A stretch of 64,000 bases of DNA from Gemmatimonadota bacterium. Its GTDB lineage: Bacteria > Gemmatimonadota > Gemmatimonadetes > Longimicrobiales > Gaopeijiaceae. The first letter of the stretch is position 1. Each line of letters starts with the position of its first letter. A model generated the notes under the pieces. That model saw only the letters and a program-made list of their open reading frames with translations. It was not told the origin of the DNA and ran no database searches. Position numbers and translations under genes: made by a program. The stretch covers positions 1 to 64,000 of the forward strand of contig JAJDXM010000078.1 in NCBI GenBank assembly GCA_022823225.1, given 5' to 3'. This document shows positions 60,629 through 64,000 of this stretch, in pieces.

Positions 60629-61059
60629 ATGGCGGGAATCTCAGACTAGCGTCGCATCCCGTCTTTGCCGACTCGCTCCGAGGGTCATCCTCGCTGTTCT
60701 TCCCCGGATGGGCGCCCCGCAGCCCCCAGGCGAAACGCAATTCCAGAACGCCCGGGGCTGTGGCGATACGCGGTTACCTAGCGGGATCTCCAGACCAATC
60801 CCGAACAAACGGTGGCCGGGAAAGGTGACGCCGCCGGTGCGACAATGGTAATCGGGCACGAGGCTGTACACCACGCCATCAATCCCCTTTTCCGAGGGAA
60901 GGGGTGGGGTGGCACGCGGTCTCTGCGGGAAAAGAATGCCGCCGTCGTCGCCGAGGGTGAGGGTGGTCGCCTTCCGCCTCGCCGGGGTCTTTGAGCCTGG
61001 CGACCAATGGGCGGAGGAGCTTGCCCGCGACGGCCCGCCATCGCCGGGTTTGGTTGGGG
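60629..61059. other. Gene-free region, probable remnants
   Basis: No intact gene is seen. A minus-strand frame at 60641-60874 contains HRLFGIGLEIPLGN, which could be a fragment of a barrel-forming protein, but it lacks a start and neighbours. Other frames are arginine-rich and unconvincing. This is consistent with decayed sequence next to an insertion point. Confidence 0.4.
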
Positions 61060-61728
61060 CTAATGCCGACTGGAGGTGCCAACTTGAGCGAGAATAGACC
61101 CAAGGCCGTCTACCCCAGTCTCAATGCCCTCTTTCGTCACGAAAGTTGGAGTTCCGCGTATCCCGAGACGGTTGGCTAGAGTGATGCTTGCGGTCACGCG
61201 GCTTGATGCTTGCTCGCTCTCCAAGCAGGCGACCAGAGCTTGCACATCAGGCGCGCCGACCTGGTGGAAGAAGTTCTCCCACATCCCCTCATCCATCCAC
61301 TCGTCGGTGCTCATCAACCCATGATGGACGTGTTGGAACACCCCATGCTCTTCAGCACACACGGCGGCACTGGCCGCCTCGCGGGCACGAGGATGGAGCC
61401 GATCCAGTGGAAGGTGCAGGAGCGCGATGGCCAAGCCTCCGGCCACTGCCTGCTCCAGTGCTGGCTCCACCGAACGGCAGAAGGGACACTGGTAGTCCGT
61501 GAACATCGCGACAGTATCCGATGGCGGTGGTTCGTTCGTGATGATGCTCGCTTGCGAAATCAGGTCGCCCCACGACGACTCGACCAGCGCACGATGTTCA
61601 CTCATTGCCCGAAAGCCGATATACCACCGGCCCAACGGACCCATCGGGCCGAAAAGAAGCATCAGGATGGTCGCCAATATTGCCACGTTGACGACAGTGT
61701 TCAAGCGGTTCGGCGCGGGAGCAGACAC
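61060..61728 (-). CDS. Membrane-anchored DsbA-like thioredoxin-fold protein
   Basis: 222 residues from a GTG with GAGG 7 bases upstream. An N-terminal membrane helix (TVVNVAILATILMLLFGPMG) is followed by a periplasmic DsbA/thioredoxin_4 domain: active site CPFC at 81-84 in FTDYQCPFCRSVEPALEQA, and cis-proline in RGTPTFVTKEG near 194. Two extra cysteines lie at 124 and 168. It is expected to oxidise or isomerise disulfides outside the membrane. It lies downstream of a six-cysteine secreted peptide, its likely client, separated by a strong hairpin. Confidence 0.85.
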   Translation of the reverse strand: MSAPAPNRLNTVVNVAILATILMLLFGPMGPLGRWYIGFRAMSEHRALVESSWGDLISQASIITNEPPPSDTVAMFTDYQCPFCRSVEPALEQAVAGGLAIALLHLPLDRLHPRAREAASAAVCAEEHGVFQHVHHGLMSTDEWMDEGMWENFFHQVGAPDVQALVACLESEQASSRVTASITLANRLGIRGTPTFVTKEGIETGVDGLGSILAQVGTSSRH

Positions 61729-61761
61729 GGACTGACCTCACCTCGGTATCCGAAAGAAGGA

Positions 61762-61793
61762 GGCAGCCCGACAACTACTCGTGGCGGGCTGCC
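61762..61793 (-). terminator. Intercistronic hairpin followed by pyrimidine run
   Basis: On the minus strand GGCAGCCCG / CGGGCTGCC (61793-61785 and 61770-61762) with a 14-base loop is followed by TCCTTCTTT. It lies after the peptide gene and 34 bases before the thioredoxin start, so it may be a partial terminator that keeps peptide mRNA above thioredoxin mRNA. Confidence 0.6.
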
Positions 61794-61822
61794 CCATCAG
61801 GAGTTACGCCGGTGGCGAGGGG

Positions 61823-62047
61823 CTACAACCAGCACCACCAGTTGACTCCGCCGTCACAGAAGAAGACGAGGCAGTAGTTGCCCTCCTCGTCCTCCGCAGT
61901 GCACATCCTGCACTCCGGCTTCCCCCTACAGTCCGGGTCCTCCGAGGTCGTAGCGTTGACGGCACTCGGCTGCTGCATGGTTGAGAGGACCAAGATCGCC
62001 AACATCCCGGCCAGTCTGCCGAAGATCCCGCGCTTCGCAGTCCACAT
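61823..62047 (-). CDS. Small secreted six-cysteine, Trp-rich peptide
   Basis: 74 residues. A basic start and hydrophobic core (KRGIFGRLAGMLAILVLSTM) form a signal peptide, possibly cleaved after a VNA-like site near residue 32. The remaining 42 residues hold six cysteines (40, 46, 49, 59, 64, 72) and end VNWWCWL. AGGAG and AGGA precede the ATG. The pattern suggests a disulfide-locked extracellular peptide. No known family is recognised. In Bacteroidetes, small exported NVEALA-type peptides are encoded beside 6-bladed propeller proteins, as here, which suggests a convergent or related arrangement. Confidence 0.65.
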   Translation of the reverse strand: MWTAKRGIFGRLAGMLAILVLSTMQQPSAVNATTSEDPDCRGKPECRMCTAEDEEGNYCLVFFCDGGVNWWCWL

Positions 62048-62138
62048 TCCTCGTTTCTCCTATTCTGAGTGTCCCCGAAGCCTCGCGCATCGGGCGTACT
62101 CTCCAGTGTAAAGCGATTTGATAGGTCCCCGCAATCCT

Positions 62139-63383
62139 CTAGCGGACATTTTGCGGCAATCGCCTGACGGTGATGACCGGGACTCCGAGCTCGTCCGTCC
62201 CGAGGAAGGCAACCAGACCATCGGGACCAAAAGCGTCCGGCATTGCGAGCCGTCCGGCGGGGAAAGTCCCGATGTAGCGACCGTCCGGTGCGAGGACGTC
62301 GATAGCACCGGGCTCACTTGCGCCCGGCTCCATGCTCCGCTCGACCCACAGGTTACCCTCCCAAGTGGCGCGGAGAGCCGCGACCACGGGTACAGAGGAG
62401 TAGAATTGCATGTTCTCCACCGCCGCCCGGTGAGCCTCCATGTAACGGTTGATCATCGACAAGACCTGTGGGGGTGGATCGCCCTCAATTGCCGTGGCCT
62501 GCCGGTTTTTCTCCTCTTCGAGGCGGCGTTCGCGCTCCTCGCGCTTCATCCGCTCGGTCACGGGCAACGGCCTAATGGGTCGGCCAAGGATGCGCGAGAT
62601 CGATCCAGACGCATCCGTCAGCTTGACGGCGTAGGCCGATGAGTCCGAGAACACGACTCCGCCCGTCGGCAGCGCGTCGAACAGAACCTCCGGTTCGAAC
62701 CCCCACTCGGTACCGACCTCGTCAAGCATCTCCTCGAAGTCTACCGCGAAAGGGCCGTCTACCGACGCTCGTGGAGCCCACGCCTCCACGAGCACCTGTC
62801 TCTGAACCTCATCCAAGGACATGTTTACGCGAAGGACGGCGCGATCATCCCGTACCAAGACCGTCTGAGACCCCGTCCGCTCTGGTCGAAGATCCGCGCG
62901 GGTCACGACTCCGAATCCACCCGTCTCCCGAACCATGCGTTCGTACTCGCCGCCGGGGCCAAAGACGTGGTATCCCGTTAGGTCCCCAACCAAGGTGCGT
63001 CCGTCCTCCCACACGACGAGTTGCATCGCCCTCTGGAACTCGCCCGGACCCTGACCCGGGCGCCCAAAGGTTCGTACATGGTGTCCGGAAGCATCCACGA
63101 CAACGACCCGTCTGCCGCCCCCGTTACCTGCCCCGTCCAGCAGATAAAGGCTCCCTGCATTGTCGAAACCGACGCCTTGGATGGTGAAAAACTCCTCCCA
63201 CCGGGCCGCCGCGTCCGCAGAGCCGATGCGATACACCAACTCGAAGTCCGCTGGGAGCCGAAGATCCTCGGCAGGTAAACTGACAACCTCTTGGGCACCG
63301 ACATCGGTGGCTCCCAAGAACCCAGCGAACGTGGTAGCGACCCGGAGCCCAACAATGGCCCGTATTCGCGCATTCGGATGCAT
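62139..63383 (-). CDS. 6-bladed beta-propeller protein (propeller 5)
   Basis: 414 residues from the ATG at 63383. The signal segment ends ATDVGAQ; there is no lipoprotein cysteine. Blades: [38 protein letters not shown], and a late [13 protein letters not shown] charged helical insertion ([20 protein letters not shown], about 275-295) sits between blades. The last residues ([21 protein letters not shown]) are typical of the family. Base composition is less GC-biased than the other four propellers in the window. It is first in the order propeller, Cys-rich peptide, DsbA-like protein. Confidence 0.8.
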   Translation of the reverse strand: MHPNARIRAIVGLRVATTFAGFLGATDVGAQEVVSLPAEDLRLPADFELVYRIGSADAAARWEEFFTIQGVGFDNAGSLYLLDGAGNGGGRRVVVVDASGHHVRTFGRPGQGPGEFQRAMQLVVWEDGRTLVGDLTGYHVFGPGGEYERMVRETGGFGVVTRADLRPERTGSQTVLVRDDRAVLRVNMSLDEVQRQVLVEAWAPRASVDGPFAVDFEEMLDEVGTEWGFEPEVLFDALPTGGVVFSDSSAYAVKLTDASGSISRILGRPIRPLPVTERMKREERERRLEEEKNRQATAIEGDPPPQVLSMINRYMEAHRAAVENMQFYSSVPVVAALRATWEGNLWVERSMEPGASEPGAIDVLAPDGRYIGTFPAGRLAMPDAFGPDGLVAFLGTDELGVPVITVRRLPQNVR

Positions 63384-63388
63384 CGCAG

Positions 63389-63676
63389 TCACACCTCCGG
63401 TTGGCTCAGGTCCCGTGAAGACGGAATCCACCTATCATCGCAGAGAAAGATGAGCGTACGCAAGGCGCTGACGACGCGCTCCGGGCGTTCGACCTCGGGC
63501 GTGTGCCGGGGCCACCTCACGCGGCTCGTCGTTTCCAACGGTCGGCACCTTTCGCCGGGTTCAATCTCGGGCTTCGATTGCTTTGCGGCGATACCGGGGA
63601 CGGATCGGCCATGGGTGCCGGGGCCGGAACCCAGGATGGCCAAGATGGCCCAGAAGTGGATTGTGTCAACGGTCAT
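63389..63676 (-). CDS. Small hypothetical protein
   Basis: 95 residues. The ATG overlaps the preceding stop (ATGA at 63676-63673) and the frame ends 5 bases before the propeller-5 start. The N-terminus has a short hydrophobic stretch ([15 protein letters not shown]); the rest is basic and proline-rich with no motif. The tight spacing is the main support; it may be a chance frame. Confidence 0.3.
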   Translation of the reverse strand: MTVDTIHFWAILAILGSGPGTHGRSVPGIAAKQSKPEIEPGERCRPLETTSRVRWPRHTPEVERPERVVSALRTLIFLCDDRWIPSSRDLSQPEV

Positions 63677-64000
63677 CGCTCGAACCCACCCCCGCCACGC
63701 TCGGGACCTCTGGGCCGGGGCGGCCGGGGAACCGGGATGATGATGCTCGGGCCGCGCTCCCGCTCCCGTGTCTGTTCGCGCTCCCTCATCGTCTCCCGCA
63801 CCGCCCACGCCCGACGCTCCGCGAACACCAGTATCCATTCGATAGATCTTGCGCACACCGCGCTCGATCTCACGGGCGCGCTCGCCGTGCGCCTTGCCCA
63901 ACTCGGCCCGCTCGTCCCTGTGATGCCGGTCGAGATCCTCGCGCCAGCCCTCGACCAGATCCGCCCGGCCCCGGACCGCACCGACCAGTTCCCGCAGCGA
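63673..64000 (-). pseudogene. C-terminal part of a charged helical (mobilisation-like) protein, frame broken, runs off the window
   Basis: From the window edge one frame reads VGAVRGRADLVEGWREDLD, ELGKAHGERAREIERGVRK; near 63830-63840 the sensible frame changes to VFAERRAWAVRETMREREQT and GPSIIIPVPRPPRPRG before the stop at 63673. The highly charged helix with a proline-rich tail recalls the C-termini of relaxase/mobilisation proteins, but no catalytic domain is visible, so the identity is a guess. The break lies at the same 11-base word as the Fic frameshift. Confidence 0.35.

Noticed and set aside
60641-60874. 77-residue minus-strand frame as a gene
   Set aside because: The stretch HRLFGIGLEIPLGN is suggestive of a barrel strand, but there is no ribosome site, signal peptide or complete domain; listed only as remnant sequence.

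Overview
This is GC-rich bacterial chromosome with long genes, many GTG/TTG starts and dense small operons. The gene content best fits a Gemmatimonadota-like lineage. The signs are five 6-bladed beta-propeller proteins with the GxGPGEF signature, SusC-like TonB receptors that open with a carboxypeptidase-regulatory domain, TolB/S9-type exported hydrolases, a eukaryote-type single-chain glycyl-tRNA synthetase, and ECF sigma factors beside efflux and PDZ genes. This assignment is an inference from gene content. No rRNA, tRNA or CRISPR array was seen.

Layout. 1-6153: a membrane-anchored coiled-coil protein facing glyQS, an NSS-family sodium symporter, an unknown protein coupled to nth, and an HD-domain protein. 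6169-18314 (all minus): a small lipoprotein, a BlaI-type repressor, a BlaR1-like M56 protease, two tandem paralogous propeller lipoproteins, and two tandem paralogous TonB receptors. Palindromes shared between promoters suggest this is one regulated surface system. 18558-28340 (plus): an NSS small-subunit peptide, carB, a histone-deacetylase-family protein, a CcmH-like protein, an M24 peptidase, priA, an HNH endonuclease and a proline-rich unknown. 28428-34965: an ECF sigma operon with a complete MacAB-TolC-type export system. It converges on a second ECF sigma/anti-sigma/PDZ operon (37398 down to 34972). 37539-46961: a threonine synthase, a beta-barrel candidate, a phosphodiester glycosidase, a third TonB receptor, a carboxypeptidase-regulatory-domain protein and an S9 peptidase. 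46984-57631: a second M24 peptidase, a divergent MTHFR-like protein, a divergent pair of propeller lipoproteins, and the methionine operon metH plus homocysteine methyltransferase-MTHFR.

The right end (57861-64000) looks like an unstable accessory region. It holds a frameshifted Fic gene, a TolB-type gene cut short exactly at a nested inverted repeat, about 430 bases of apparent debris, and then a less GC-biased cluster: propeller, six-cysteine secreted peptide, DsbA-like thioredoxin. A broken, highly charged, mobilisation-like reading frame follows at the window edge.

The two most promising candidates for undescribed systems are (i) the BlaI/BlaR1 plus propeller plus TonB locus with shared operators, and (ii) the propeller, Cys-rich peptide and DsbA-like cluster. 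Gene functions were inferred from motifs read by eye; no database search was run.
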